Source: Butyrivibrio proteoclasticus (GTDB lineage Bacteria; Bacillota; Clostridia; Lachnospirales; Lachnospiraceae). Taken from it: a DNA stretch of 64,000 nt. Where the stretch lies: contig NZ_FOXO01000020.1 of the NCBI RefSeq assembly GCF_900115735.1, positions 1-64,000 on the forward strand. Reading direction: 5' to 3'. The first letter of the stretch is position 1, and each line of letters opens with the position of its first letter. The notes under the pieces were generated by a model, which saw only the letters and a program-made list of their open reading frames with translations, made no database searches and had not been told where the DNA came from. Both the position numbers and the translations under genes were made by a program. This document shows, one piece after another, positions 53,152 through 62,019 of the stretch.

Positions 53152-54456
53152 ATGGCAGGTGTTTCTTTAAATGGTGTTTATAACCATTTCATACAAGATT
53201 ATGTATCTAAAGATGTTACGCAGGCTGATGCACATCGTAAGGATGAGCTTCGAGATGTGTATAAATCTATTGCCAAAATCAATAAACAGTCCCCTCTGTA
53301 TTTGCTAACGGATGACGATATAACTCGCAACGATGCGATTGAGATAAAAGAAAAGGCCAGGCTTCTTCAAGGTAAAATTTTTGGGCTTAGTAATCAGGAA
53401 GATAAGACTTCGCTTAATCATACCTCTGCGTTTACGACAGATGATGCAAAGGTAGAGGCTTCTTATATCGGAAGAACACCCGATGATGATGTTGGAAATG
53501 CAGGATTTGATATTGAGATCTCACAGTTGGCAACTAGTCAGATTAATACGGGAAGATTTTTGGTCAAGGATTCTTCGACAGTTCTTTTGCCTGAAAATTA
53601 TGCATTTGACGTCAGGATTGACAAGCAGGAGTATGAGTTCCAGTTTAGTGTTTATCAATCAGACAAGAATATAGATGTTTTACAGAGGCTTGAAAAGCTT
53701 ATAAATAGAGCCGGTATAGGATTAAATGCTGAAGTTGTTGAAAGTAGCGATAATAGAGCTGCGCTTCAGATTGGAAGTGCGCGCACCGGTATAAGAAATG
53801 GCGAGACCAGCCAGTTTGAGATTTATGAGTCTGGAGGTGAACTATCAACAGGTTCAGTCGAGGCATTGGGGCTTGATCAGATATCTTCACCCGCTGCGAA
53901 TGCGCACTTTACATTGAATGGCGAAGATAGAATAGCGATATCTAATCACTTTACGGTAGGCGGTAAGTTCGATATTCAAATTAAAGATGTCACTACATCC
54001 CCGGTAAATGTCGGGTTGAAAAGAGATAATGAAGCACTGGTTAAGCATATCTCATCTCTTGTCGATAATTATAATAGATTTATACTTGAAGCGTCCGGCA
54101 AACAGGATGCGAAGTTTAAGAGTGACAAGCTTAAGGCTGAAGCTGTGAGCATAGCGAGGCAGCATATGTCGTCTATAGAGGATATGGGTATAAAGCTTGA
54201 GGGCGATGGAACTATTTCTATAGATGATGAAATGCTCAGGCAGGCGGTTGCAGGACTTCAAAATGATGAAATGCTAAAGCCGATCAAGAATTTTACAGAT
54301 GCACTTATAAACAAGGCAAAAGATATAGCGGTCGATCCTATGAAGTATGTTGAAAGACCGGTTGTTAATTATAAGAATCCGGACAGCAATGACAATACTT
54401 TATCTCCGTATATTACAAGCGAGTACTCAGGAATGATGTTCAATAATTATTGCTGA
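53152..54456 (+). CDS. FliD-like flagellar cap/hook-associated protein
   Basis: This 434-aa protein resembles flagellar hook-associated protein 2 in outline: helical N- and C-termini (FIQDYVSKDVTQ and SLVDNYNRFILEASGKQDAK) around a beta-rich centre. The usual N-terminal sequence is weak, so it may be a FliD relative with another role. AAAGGAGG precedes the ATG. No other flagellar genes are near. Assignment from general pattern only. Confidence 0.48.
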   Translation: MAGVSLNGVYNHFIQDYVSKDVTQADAHRKDELRDVYKSIAKINKQSPLYLLTDDDITRNDAIEIKEKARLLQGKIFGLSNQEDKTSLNHTSAFTTDDAKVEASYIGRTPDDDVGNAGFDIEISQLATSQINTGRFLVKDSSTVLLPENYAFDVRIDKQEYEFQFSVYQSDKNIDVLQRLEKLINRAGIGLNAEVVESSDNRAALQIGSARTGIRNGETSQFEIYESGGELSTGSVEALGLDQISSPAANAHFTLNGEDRIAISNHFTVGGKFDIQIKDVTTSPVNVGLKRDNEALVKHISSLVDNYNRFILEASGKQDAKFKSDKLKAEAVSIARQHMSSIEDMGIKLEGDGTISIDDEMLRQAVAGLQNDEMLKPIKNFTDALINKAKDIAVDPMKYVERPVVNYKNPDSNDNTLSPYITSEYSGMMFNNYC

Positions 54457-54507
54457 GATCGCGCTTAAGTTACCTTTTCTGCAGGAAGGTGACTTGAAAT
54501 TATATAT

Positions 54508-54545
54508 AGAAGCGGTATACATCATGTGTATGCCGCTTCTTTGCG
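54508..54545 (+). terminator. Terminator after FliD-like gene
   Basis: AGAAGCGGTATACA pairs with TGTATGCCGCTTCT (one T.G) around TCATG. A second hairpin AAGTTACCTT/AAGGTGACTT lies just upstream (54468-54495). Confidence 0.72.
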
Positions 54546-54638
54546 TTTGGCTTTACTTTGAAAAGCGTTGTTTTGCTCAGATGCGGTTTGTGGGGATGGC
54601 TTGTATCGTGTATAATGGCGTAAGTGAGGTAAATACTG

Positions 54639-56552
54639 ATGATATTTTGGACGACAGTTGCGGCTATGTTGGCTTTAAGTATTTGCATAGCTGATAGATA
54701 TAAGGTTAGTATTGGGGATGGAATAGCACTATCAGGCGCCACGACAATTTTGCTTCTTTATATTCTTGCTTTTTTCAGGGGAATGAAGCTTATAGGAGTT
54801 GTTGGACTTGTGTTTGTTGTGGTGATTCTGTTGGGGAGTTTTTTTTCTGCTAAGAAAAATAATGCGGAAAAGACCACAAAAAAAGAGCCTTTTTGTGGAT
54901 TTTCATTAAAAATATATGCGCTGGATCCCTTATTTATCATGTTTGTTGCAGTTGTAGCAATAGTTACAATACTTACAAGGCAGCAGGTGTTTTCATGGTG
55001 GGATGATATTAATTTTTGGTCATCTGATGCAAAACAGCTTTTTTATATGAATGGATTTCCGGGAAAATATGGAAATGTTTCTCCTGAATTTGGGGATTAT
55101 CCACCGGTCACATCTATATTTAAATGGCTTTTTTTACAGATCAGCTCTGGCAGTTATAATGAGAGTCTTCAATTTGCTGGCTATTTTTCACTGAACCTCA
55201 TTTTTCTTATGCCTCTTGCAGGCAAATTAAGAAAGTGGATAGGGGATGGATGGGGGGTCGGAGCCTTAAAAAAAACAACTCTTCAGGTGACCTCCTTTGC
55301 GGTGGTAGCGCTATTGCCTGGTGTATTTAATGGGATAATCTATTACGGAACACCGGCTGATATAACCATGGGAATAGTGTATGGAGCGCTTCTTCTTGCT
55401 ATTTATGATCAGGATATTGTTGATGAAAGTTTTTACTATGTCAGGATTGCTCTTTATTCTTCGGTTCTTTTTTTGACTAAATCCGTGGGCATTGAGTGGG
55501 CGATATTTGCATTCCTGTTTTACCTGTTTACCCGGAAAAAGAGCTGGAAAATACTGATATCCTGTGCTGTGTCTGGTGGCTTTTATATGAGCTGGCTTTT
55601 GTTCTGTTTTATAAATAGAAGAGTTGCAAAGCTGACAGGAGCAGGACTACGTATGGCGACTTCAGGTACTTATACTGCACCTCAGAACACTTTGGAAAAG
55701 GCCGGGTATTTTATAGAAGGCTTCTGGACAATGCCGATGCATGCGGATTCAAATCTTACATTTGATATTTCAACGGGGGCGGCAGTATTGATCCTTGCGG
55801 CATTTCTTTTTGCTTTAAAAAGAAGTGGAATCCTGAATGCGGTGGAGGCAAAGAAGATAGGAATTTTTCTTGGAATATCAGGACTTTTATGCTATGGAAT
55901 CATATTCCTTGCACATATTTCCATTTTTCAGACGGAAGATCAGTATCTCGACGCCTATGCAATGGCGGTTTCCATTTCCAGATATGCTTGTCCGTTTACT
56001 CTTGGTGGTTTTTATCTTATTATGGGAGTCTTTTGTAATGGATGTAGTAAAGTCTCTCTTAAAATCAGTAAGCGGATTGGTATTGCATTTCTTATGTTTG
56101 TTCTTTTGACAGCAGATTATACAGGCGTATACAAGCATTTGTGGGGATACAGAAAAAGTGTAGAGGAAAATATAAAATATTGTTATGATATGGTTGACGA
56201 TGAGGGAAGAATCCTGGTGGATAACCTTGTTCAAAACGAGAGCCTTTGGGGAAAACGAGTTCTTGTCATGAGAGACGGGCATACATATACGTGGGTTCAT
56301 GATACTTACATTAGTAAAGAGGCTTCGCCTGTGGCTTTGGTTTATGATGGCTATCTTGCAGAACAGGAAAGCTTTGGGGATATGGCAAACAAGATATTAA
56401 CAAGCCATGCTTCATATTTATATGTGGAAGATGTGGATGGAACGGCAGCAGAGCTTTTTGATCCACTGATGAAGAATGGAGAAAAATTTATTCCAAGTAC
56501 CGTTTATAAAATTGAAATAAGTGAAAAAGGAGTTGTTCTTACTTCAATATGA
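54639..56552 (+). CDS. GT-C-like polytopic membrane protein
   Basis: This 637-aa protein has about 11-13 TM helices. An acidic outside loop (WWDDINFWSSDAKQ, about 113) after the early helices resembles the metal/donor site of GT-C glycosyltransferases, which use lipid-linked sugars. The C-terminal 110 residues are outside. It is translationally coupled to a DPM1-like GT2, which makes lipid-linked sugars, so donor supply and transfer may be paired. Family cannot be named with certainty. Confidence 0.62.
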   Translation: MIFWTTVAAMLALSICIADRYKVSIGDGIALSGATTILLLYILAFFRGMKLIGVVGLVFVVVILLGSFFSAKKNNAEKTTKKEPFCGFSLKIYALDPLFIMFVAVVAIVTILTRQQVFSWWDDINFWSSDAKQLFYMNGFPGKYGNVSPEFGDYPPVTSIFKWLFLQISSGSYNESLQFAGYFSLNLIFLMPLAGKLRKWIGDGWGVGALKKTTLQVTSFAVVALLPGVFNGIIYYGTPADITMGIVYGALLLAIYDQDIVDESFYYVRIALYSSVLFLTKSVGIEWAIFAFLFYLFTRKKSWKILISCAVSGGFYMSWLLFCFINRRVAKLTGAGLRMATSGTYTAPQNTLEKAGYFIEGFWTMPMHADSNLTFDISTGAAVLILAAFLFALKRSGILNAVEAKKIGIFLGISGLLCYGIIFLAHISIFQTEDQYLDAYAMAVSISRYACPFTLGGFYLIMGVFCNGCSKVSLKISKRIGIAFLMFVLLTADYTGVYKHLWGYRKSVEENIKYCYDMVDDEGRILVDNLVQNESLWGKRVLVMRDGHTYTWVHDTYISKEASPVALVYDGYLAEQESFGDMANKILTSHASYLYVEDVDGTAAELFDPLMKNGEKFIPSTVYKIEISEKGVVLTSI

Positions 56553-57595
56553 TTACACCGATTATTATCCCGGCTTACGAACCGGATGAGAAACTGATAA
56601 AGCTTGTGGATGAATTGAATAGTGCTTTGGTAAGACCGATCATTGTTGTAAATGATGGCTCGGACAAAGAAAGATTCGGACACGTTTTTAAAAGCGTTAA
56701 AGAGAGAGGGGCTATTGTTCTTGAACATGCGGTCAATATGGGAAAGGGCAGGGCGCTTAAGACTGCTTTTAACTATTGCCTTAATGAATATGAGGATCTG
56801 GCAGGAGTGATAACTGCTGATTCTGATGGACAGCACACTGTTTCTGATATTAAAAAGTGTAAGGGAGCTCTTTTAGCTGATTCTGGAGCTCTTGTACTGG
56901 GCGTGAGAAACTTTGATGAAGGCGGAATACCTGCAAGGTCTGTATTTGGAAACAAGTTGACACGCATGATAATGAAACTGCTTGTGGGGCTATCGATAAG
57001 TGATACTCAGACAGGGCTCAGGGGAATTGGTACTTGCTTTATGAAATATCTTTTGACTGAAGATGGAGAGCGCTTTGAATTTGAGACCAACATGCTGATA
57101 GCAACAAAGGATCAGGGGATTAATATTATTGAGGTACCTATAAGTACAATATATTTAGAAGAAAATAAGTCGAGTCATTTTAATCCGATAGTAGATTCAA
57201 TAAGGATTTATGCAATATTCCTTAAGTTTTTATTTTCTTCTTTGTCATCAAGTGTTGTTGATATAGTGATGTTCAGTATATTCTGTGCTATCTTTAGGAA
57301 TGTTCCAACGGCGATAGGATATATCATGCTTTCAACGATTCTTGCCAGGATTATTTCTGCAATTTACAATTTTGCTATTAACTATGGAATTGTGTTCAAA
57401 GGAAAAGGAAGTAAAATAAATGCTGCAATAAAATATTTTGCGCTTGCAGTTTGCATTATGTTATTGAGTGGCTTCTTTGTAACGATAGGACATGGATTGT
57501 TTGGCGACGTGCCGGAAATAGTTGTGAAGGTACCTGTTGATTGTTTGCTTTTTTTACTCAGCTTTATCGTTCAGAGGGAAATTGTTTATAAATAA
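56549..57595 (+). CDS. Dolichyl-phosphate-mannose-synthase-like GT2 with GtrA domain
   Basis: The N-terminal GT2 domain (ITPIIIPAYEPDEKLIKLVD, VVNDGSDK, ITADSDGQH as DxD) is followed by a GtrA membrane domain with four TM helices (about 235-345). It probably loads a sugar on undecaprenyl phosphate and flips or anchors it. The start overlaps the GT-C-like gene by 4 nt, so the two are co-translated. Confidence 0.86.
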   Translation: MITPIIIPAYEPDEKLIKLVDELNSALVRPIIVVNDGSDKERFGHVFKSVKERGAIVLEHAVNMGKGRALKTAFNYCLNEYEDLAGVITADSDGQHTVSDIKKCKGALLADSGALVLGVRNFDEGGIPARSVFGNKLTRMIMKLLVGLSISDTQTGLRGIGTCFMKYLLTEDGERFEFETNMLIATKDQGINIIEVPISTIYLEENKSSHFNPIVDSIRIYAIFLKFLFSSLSSSVVDIVMFSIFCAIFRNVPTAIGYIMLSTILARIISAIYNFAINYGIVFKGKGSKINAAIKYFALAVCIMLLSGFFVTIGHGLFGDVPEIVVKVPVDCLLFLLSFIVQREIVYK

Positions 57596-57603
57596 AAAAG
57601 TCA

Positions 57604-57632
57604 TTGACTAAGATTAGTTACTATGATATATT
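57604..57632 (+). promoter_or_regulatory. Promoter of rpmG-secE-nusG
   Basis: TTGACT and TATATT are spaced by exactly 17 nt, with a weak GAC...GTC hairpin plus T run following (possible attenuator) before a GGAGGTGAG ribosome site. Confidence 0.72.
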
Positions 57633-57729
57633 AAACAAGCGACTAAAGATTTACGTCTTTTTTTTATGCAAAAAAATGATGATAAAAGGCGCAAAGTTAA
57701 GATAATTAGAACACACCGGAGGTGAGATT

Positions 57730-57879
57730 ATGCGTACAAGAATTACATTAGCATGTACAGACTGCAAGAATCGTAACTATGACACAACAAAGGATAAGAA
57801 GACACATCCTGATCGTGTTGAGATGAAGAAGTACTGCCCATTCTGCAAGAAGCATACATTACACAAGGAAACAAAGTAA
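57730..57879 (+). CDS. rpmG: 50S ribosomal protein L33
   Basis: This 49-aa protein is a typical L33: [17 protein letters not shown] with CxxC, then [17 protein letters not shown] with the second CxxC, so the zinc-binding form is encoded. The frame falls below the length of a normal gene scan. GGAGGTGAG precedes the ATG. It opens the rpmG-secE-nusG order. Confidence 0.95.
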   Translation: MRTRITLACTDCKNRNYDTTKDKKTHPDRVEMKKYCPFCKKHTLHKETK

Positions 57880-57911
57880 TTTCATTCCTTATTAGGAGGG
57901 AGACTGCGGGT

Positions 57912-58208
57912 ATGGAAGAGACCAAGGTAGTAGATAATAAGTCTGAGCAGACTAAGAGCTCTTCTGCCAAGAAAAACAAGAAATCAAAGAACGGACTTCT
58001 TGGAAAGATCGGTGCAGTGATCACTAAGATAGGTGATTTCTTTACTGGGGTTAAGGCGGAGTTTGGCAAGATTATTTGGCCAACAAAGGATGATGTGATT
58101 AAGCAGACAACGGCTGTTGTTGTAGTGTCAATAATTTGTTGTGCTCTTATAGCTGTATTGGACTATGCGTTTGAATATGGTATGAATTTCATAACATCTA
58201 TATTCTAA
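57912..58208 (+). CDS. secE: Preprotein translocase subunit SecE
   Basis: This 98-aa SecE has a charged N-terminal region (about 1-40), FTGVKAEFGKIIWPTKDDV as the amphipathic helix, and a single TM helix (AVVVVSIICCALIAVLDYAF). It stabilises SecY in the channel. It lies between rpmG and nusG, which is the normal place. Confidence 0.94.
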   Translation: MEETKVVDNKSEQTKSSSAKKNKKSKNGLLGKIGAVITKIGDFFTGVKAEFGKIIWPTKDDVIKQTTAVVVVSIICCALIAVLDYAFEYGMNFITSIF

Positions 58209-58223
58209 TTTAAAGGAGATAAT

Positions 58224-58847
58224 ATGTCAGAAGAAATGGAAAAATCTTTTGAATCTGATGAGCAGTTTGAAAATGCAGAAGCTCCTGTTAATGAGGAGAT
58301 TGAAACTCCTGCTGCAGAGCCTGTAAATGAGAATGCTCATTGGTATGTTGTTCATACATATTCAGGATATGAGAACAAAGTAAAGGCCAATCTTGAGAGC
58401 GCTATTGTTAATAGACATCTTGAGAATCAGATTTTTGAGGTTAGAGTTCCTCTGCAGGATGTTGTTGAAGTTAAGAATGGTGTGCGCAAGAATGTGCAGA
58501 GAAAAATGTTTCCTGGTTATGTCCTTGTTAACATGGATATGAATGATGAAACTTGGTACGTAGTTCGTAATACACGTGGAGTTACAGGCTTCGTTGGACC
58601 GGGAAGTAAACCAGTTCCGCTTACAGATGCAGAGATTAAACCTCTCGGAATCAAGACTGACACAATTTCTGTTGATTTCTCGGTTGGAGATGAAATTGCT
58701 GTTGTTGCCGGTGTTTGGAAAGACACTGCCGGTGTTGTTCAAAGAATGGACTTTGGCAAACAGACAGCTACGATCAATGTTGATTTGTTTGGTCGTGAGA
58801 CTCCGGTTGAGATTAGTTTTGCGGAAGTTAGAAAGATTGATTCATAA
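58224..58847 (+). CDS. nusG: Transcription termination/antitermination protein NusG
   Basis: This 207-aa protein has the NGN domain (HWYVVHTYSGYENKVKANLE, about 33-52) and a C-terminal KOW motif (VGDEIAVVAGVWKDTAGVVQ). The first 30 residues are an acidic tail not found in shorter NusG. It binds RNA polymerase and adjusts elongation. It is 15 nt after secE and ends before the rplK leader. Confidence 0.95.
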   Translation: MSEEMEKSFESDEQFENAEAPVNEEIETPAAEPVNENAHWYVVHTYSGYENKVKANLESAIVNRHLENQIFEVRVPLQDVVEVKNGVRKNVQRKMFPGYVLVNMDMNDETWYVVRNTRGVTGFVGPGSKPVPLTDAEIKPLGIKTDTISVDFSVGDEIAVVAGVWKDTAGVVQRMDFGKQTATINVDLFGRETPVEISFAEVRKIDS

Positions 58848-58904
58848 TTGATATGATATTCGATGCGTGAGCATTTGAATATAAATTGCAATCATTAGAT
58901 TGCA

Positions 58905-59060
58905 CGTAACCGCTGAGTGGGAGCGACTCCCATCATGCGTCTTTCACATGATGGTGGAGTCGCCCCTGTGAAAAGTCCCAGACTCGTTTTTTTTGAGTCT
59001 GTTGGACTTGACCACGGGAGCAAAAACCGTATGGGAGTCGCGTCCGACCACATATTTTCA
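58905..59060 (+). promoter_or_regulatory. Structured leader of rplK-rplA with alternative pairings
   Basis: Hairpin 1 joins GCGACTCC-CATCATG with CATGATG-GT-GGAGTCGC. Hairpin 2 joins CCCAGACTC with GAGTCTG. The same GCGACTCCCAT (58923-58933) can instead pair perfectly with ATGGGAGTCGC (59031-59041), just before the ribosome site. L1 is known to control the L11 operon through its leader; this could be the regulated switch. Confidence 0.55.
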
Positions 59061-59072
59061 GGAGGTGCCATT

Positions 59073-59498
59073 ATGGCAAAGAAAGTCGAAGGATACATTA
59101 AGTTACAGATCCAGGCTGGTAAAGCAACACCAGCACCACCAGTTGGACCAGCACTTGGTCAGCATGGTGTAAACATCGTTGAATTTACAAAGCAGTTCAA
59201 CGCTCAGACAGCAGATAAGGGTGATGTTATCATCCCTGTTGTTATCACAGTTTATGCAGACAGAAGTTTCACATTCATCACAAAAACTCCACCTGCTGCA
59301 GTTCTTCTTAAGAAGGCAGCTAAGATTCAGAAGGGTTCAGGAGTTCCTAACAAGACTAAGGTTGCAAAGATTTCTAAGGAAGAAATTAGAAAGATTGCAG
59401 AAACAAAGATGCCTGACCTCAATGCTGTTGATATCGATGGTGCTATGAGCATGATCGCTGGTACAGCACGTAGTATGGGAATCGTAGTAGAAGACTGA
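59073..59498 (+). CDS. rplK: 50S ribosomal protein L11
   Basis: This 141-aa L11 has the Pro-rich N-terminal domain ([20 protein letters not shown], about 13-32) and the rRNA-binding C-terminal domain ([12 protein letters not shown]). The start is the ATG after GGAGGTG; a longer frame runs into the leader. It is followed by rplA after 13 nt, the usual pair. Confidence 0.96.
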   Translation: MAKKVEGYIKLQIQAGKATPAPPVGPALGQHGVNIVEFTKQFNAQTADKGDVIIPVVITVYADRSFTFITKTPPAAVLLKKAAKIQKGSGVPNKTKVAKISKEEIRKIAETKMPDLNAVDIDGAMSMIAGTARSMGIVVED

Positions 59499-59511
59499 TG
59501 GAGGATGAGAG

Positions 59512-60201
59512 ATGAAACACGGAAAGAAATACGTTGAAGCTGCTAAGCTTATTGATAAGACACAGCAGTATGAAGCCGCTGATGCAATAGCTCTTGTTAA
59601 GAAGTCAGCTACTGCAAAATTTGATGAGACTGTAGAGGTTCACATCAGAACAGGTTGTGACAGCCGTCACGCTGATCAGCAGATCAGAGGTGCAGTTGTT
59701 CTTCCTAATGGAACAGGTAAGACTGTTAAAGTTCTTGTATTCGCTAAGGGCACAAAGCTTGACGAAGCTCAGGCTGCAGGTGCAGATTTCGTTGGTGGTG
59801 AGGAACTTATTCCAAAGATCCAGAACGAAGGATGGCTTGACTTTGATGTTGTTGTTGCAACACCTGACATGATGGGCGTTGTAGGACGTCTTGGTAAAGT
59901 TCTCGGACCTAAGGGTCTTATGCCAAACCCTAAGGCTGGTACAGTTACTATGGATGTTACAAAAGCAGTTAATGATATCAAGGCTGGTAAGATTGAGTAC
60001 AGACTTGACAAGGCTAACATCATCCATGTTCCAGTTGGAAAAGCTTCTTTCTCAGAAGAGCAGCTTGAACAGAACTTTAACGCACTTATGGATGCTATCT
60101 CAAAGGCTAAGCCTTCATCTGTAAAGGGTCAGTACCTCAAGAGCATTACTCTTGCTACAACAATGGGACCTGGCGTAAAGGTTGTATCTAACAAATATTA
60201 A
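59512..60201 (+). CDS. rplA: 50S ribosomal protein L1
   Basis: This 229-aa protein shows the L1 pattern: [20 protein letters not shown] in domain I and [20 protein letters not shown] in domain II. It binds 23S rRNA and, in known species, its own mRNA leader. GATGAGAG precedes the ATG. A strong terminator follows, ending the rplK-rplA transcript. Confidence 0.96.
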   Translation: MKHGKKYVEAAKLIDKTQQYEAADAIALVKKSATAKFDETVEVHIRTGCDSRHADQQIRGAVVLPNGTGKTVKVLVFAKGTKLDEAQAAGADFVGGEELIPKIQNEGWLDFDVVVATPDMMGVVGRLGKVLGPKGLMPNPKAGTVTMDVTKAVNDIKAGKIEYRLDKANIIHVPVGKASFSEEQLEQNFNALMDAISKAKPSSVKGQYLKSITLATTMGPGVKVVSNKY

Positions 60202-60219
60202 TTTGCATAGGCGCAAGTT

Positions 60220-60254
60220 AGGAGCGAATCGTTTTACGATTCGCTCCTTTTTAT
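60220..60254 (+). terminator. Terminator after rplA
   Basis: AGGAGCGAATCG pairs perfectly with CGATTCGCTCCT around TTTTA and is followed by TTTTTATT. Confidence 0.9.
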
Positions 60255-60347
60255 TGTAACAGAAGGCTACAGATTGATGATTGTATATAAATTCATTTAC
60301 TTGTTGCAAAAATAGAAAGACACAATATATTGTGATATTATAAGATA

Positions 60348-61598
60348 ATGAAAAATAAATATAGCCATGAAAAAAATACAAACGGAACTTCTGCTGTAAG
60401 AATTTTTTTGATTACATTATCAATCATACTTATAGTTGGAATTCCTTCTTTGTTTGTTATAAAGAGTATTAATGAGTCACCCGAAATCGGAGAGGTGAAA
60501 CTTGCAAGTGGTTGGGAAAAGATTCCTGAAGCAGGTGTTGTTGAGAATGTTGTGGTACCTGAAGAGAAACAAGTGGAAAGTGAATTGGTTGTTCTTGAGG
60601 AAGATGAAGCGTACACTCATGTTATAGAAACAGCTTCTGATGAATCTGTTACCATAGGTTTTGCCGGAGATATTTTGTTTGATGACAATTATGCAGTCGG
60701 GAATGCTTTTAAAAATGCTGGGAATTCTGCTGAAGGAGTCGTGGGGCAAAGCCTTCTTGAAAAAATGAGAAATGCAGATATCATGATGGTCAACAACGAG
60801 TTCCCATACTCATATGGAGGAGTACCTACTGAAGGAAAAACTTATACATTTAGAGCAAAACCTGAGACGGCGTCGATTTTAAATGAAATGGGAGTCGATA
60901 TTGTTGGCCTTGCAAATAATCATGCCTATGACTATGGCGAACAGGCGCTTCTTGACACTTTTGATACGCTGGATAGTGTAGGAGTTGCCTACGCAGGAGC
61001 TGGTCACAGTATAGAGGAGGCTTCTCATCCTGTGTACTATATTACAAGTAACGGGATGAGAATCGCTATTATATGCGCAACTCAGATAGAAAGACTTGAT
61101 AATCCTGATACAAAAGGTGCAACAGACTCTACTCCCGGTGTTTTCAGATGCCTTGACGATACTCTTTTACTTGAAAAAGTCAGAGAAGCTCGGGAAAAAA
61201 ATGCTTATGTAATAGTATTTATACATTGGGGAACGGAGAGTACTTCTGAAATTGATTATCTTCAGGCAGATCAGGCGAAGGAAATAGTGGATGCTGGAGC
61301 TAATCTTATAATTGGAGCACATCCACATGTGCTTCAAAAAATTGATTATGTAAATGGCGTTCCTGTTATTTATAGTTTGGGAAATTATATTTTTAACTCA
61401 AAGACTCAGGATACAGGAATGATATTGACAACAATTCATAATGATGGTGTTGTTAATATTCAGTTTATACCAGCAATTCAAAGTGGCTGTTCAGTATATG
61501 AGCCATCTGACGAGGAGAGGCTTCGCATTCTTAATGAAATGGCAGGGATGTCTCCGGGAATTACACTGGATACAAATGGGTATATTACAAAAAGGTGA
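60348..61598 (+). CDS. CapA-family protein (poly-gamma-glutamate synthesis-like)
   Basis: This 416-aa protein has an N-terminal TM anchor (about 20-40), then the CapA metallophosphatase-like core: VTIGFAGDILFDD (metal ligands), NNEFPYS, GLANNHAYDYGEQALLDT, VIVFIHWGTE and IIGAHPHVLQK. It is an outside enzyme of cell-surface polymer metabolism. No capBC genes are here. It is inserted between rplA and rplJ, which are usually adjacent, and is followed by repeat C. Confidence 0.86.
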   Translation: MKNKYSHEKNTNGTSAVRIFLITLSIILIVGIPSLFVIKSINESPEIGEVKLASGWEKIPEAGVVENVVVPEEKQVESELVVLEEDEAYTHVIETASDESVTIGFAGDILFDDNYAVGNAFKNAGNSAEGVVGQSLLEKMRNADIMMVNNEFPYSYGGVPTEGKTYTFRAKPETASILNEMGVDIVGLANNHAYDYGEQALLDTFDTLDSVGVAYAGAGHSIEEASHPVYYITSNGMRIAIICATQIERLDNPDTKGATDSTPGVFRCLDDTLLLEKVREAREKNAYVIVFIHWGTESTSEIDYLQADQAKEIVDAGANLIIGAHPHVLQKIDYVNGVPVIYSLGNYIFNSKTQDTGMILTTIHNDGVVNIQFIPAIQSGCSVYEPSDEERLRILNEMAGMSPGITLDTNGYITKR

Positions 61599-61623
61599 AA
61601 GCTTTGCCTGAGTTATGGAAAAA

Positions 61624-61809
61624 TACGTAATATGAAGAAAGCAGATGTTACTGTTCAGACAGAAATGCGCACTAAGCTGCGCATTTCGTGAGAACTTGAT
61701 ACGGGAGTGAGCGCATTCCATCGACGAAGTCGATTTGGAATGCGCGAAGTGGTTACTGGAGCGAGCTGTATGCGAGTGAACAGTAACAAGCAGATGGAAA
61801 TATTACGTA
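61624..61809 (+). repeat. Structured repeat family, copy C, with flanking duplications
   Basis: Core 61647-61787 starts GTTACTGTTC and ends GAACAGTAAC. It is flanked by AAGCAGATG direct repeats (61639, 61788). Stem 1 (AAATGCGCA with TGCGCATTT), stem 2 (GCGCATTCC with GGAATGCGC) and the inner ATCGAC-GAA-GTCGAT hairpin match copies A and B. An outer palindrome TACGTAATAT/ATATTACGTA lies beyond. GTTACTG (61752) repeats the 5' arm, so it competes for the same 3' arm. Confidence 0.85.
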
Positions 61810-61825
61810 AAATAATAGAAAAGTG

Positions 61826-61854
61826 TTGACACGAGTATTTGTTTATGATATTTT
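61826..61854 (+). promoter_or_regulatory. Promoter of rplJ-rplL
   Basis: TTGACA is followed after 17 nt by TATTTT. The L10 leader starts about 20 nt downstream, so the transcription start probably lies near 61861. Confidence 0.7.
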
Positions 61855-61874
61855 ATTTTAGGTCGTTTAAAAGA

Positions 61875-61990
61875 CGATAATATATGCCGAAGACAGTAGG
61901 TGTTCTATTAGAACATAATGAGTAATCGCCTACCGAGGAAAAGTTATATTTTGACTTTTTACCTCTCGATGTCTTCGAGAGGTTTTTTTC
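61875..61990 (+). ncRNA. Ribosomal protein L10 leader with attenuator
   Basis: The sequence has the typical CCGAAGACAGTAGGTG...CGCCTACCGAGG kink-turn-bearing stem recognised by the L10-L12 complex in Firmicutes. A terminator hairpin (CCTCTCGA-TGTCT-TCGAGAGG plus T run) follows. CGAAGACA (61888-61895) can pair with TGTCTTCG (61970-61977) and break the terminator. Binding of L10-L12 to the stem is expected to favour termination. Confidence 0.88.
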
Positions 61991-62019
61991 GGCGGTTAAT
62001 TCTATAAGGAGGTAAAAAG

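Noticed and set aside
58917-59072. 52-codon N-terminal extension of L11
   Set aside because: It runs through the structured leader; the ATG with GGAGGTG gives the normal 141-aa L11.
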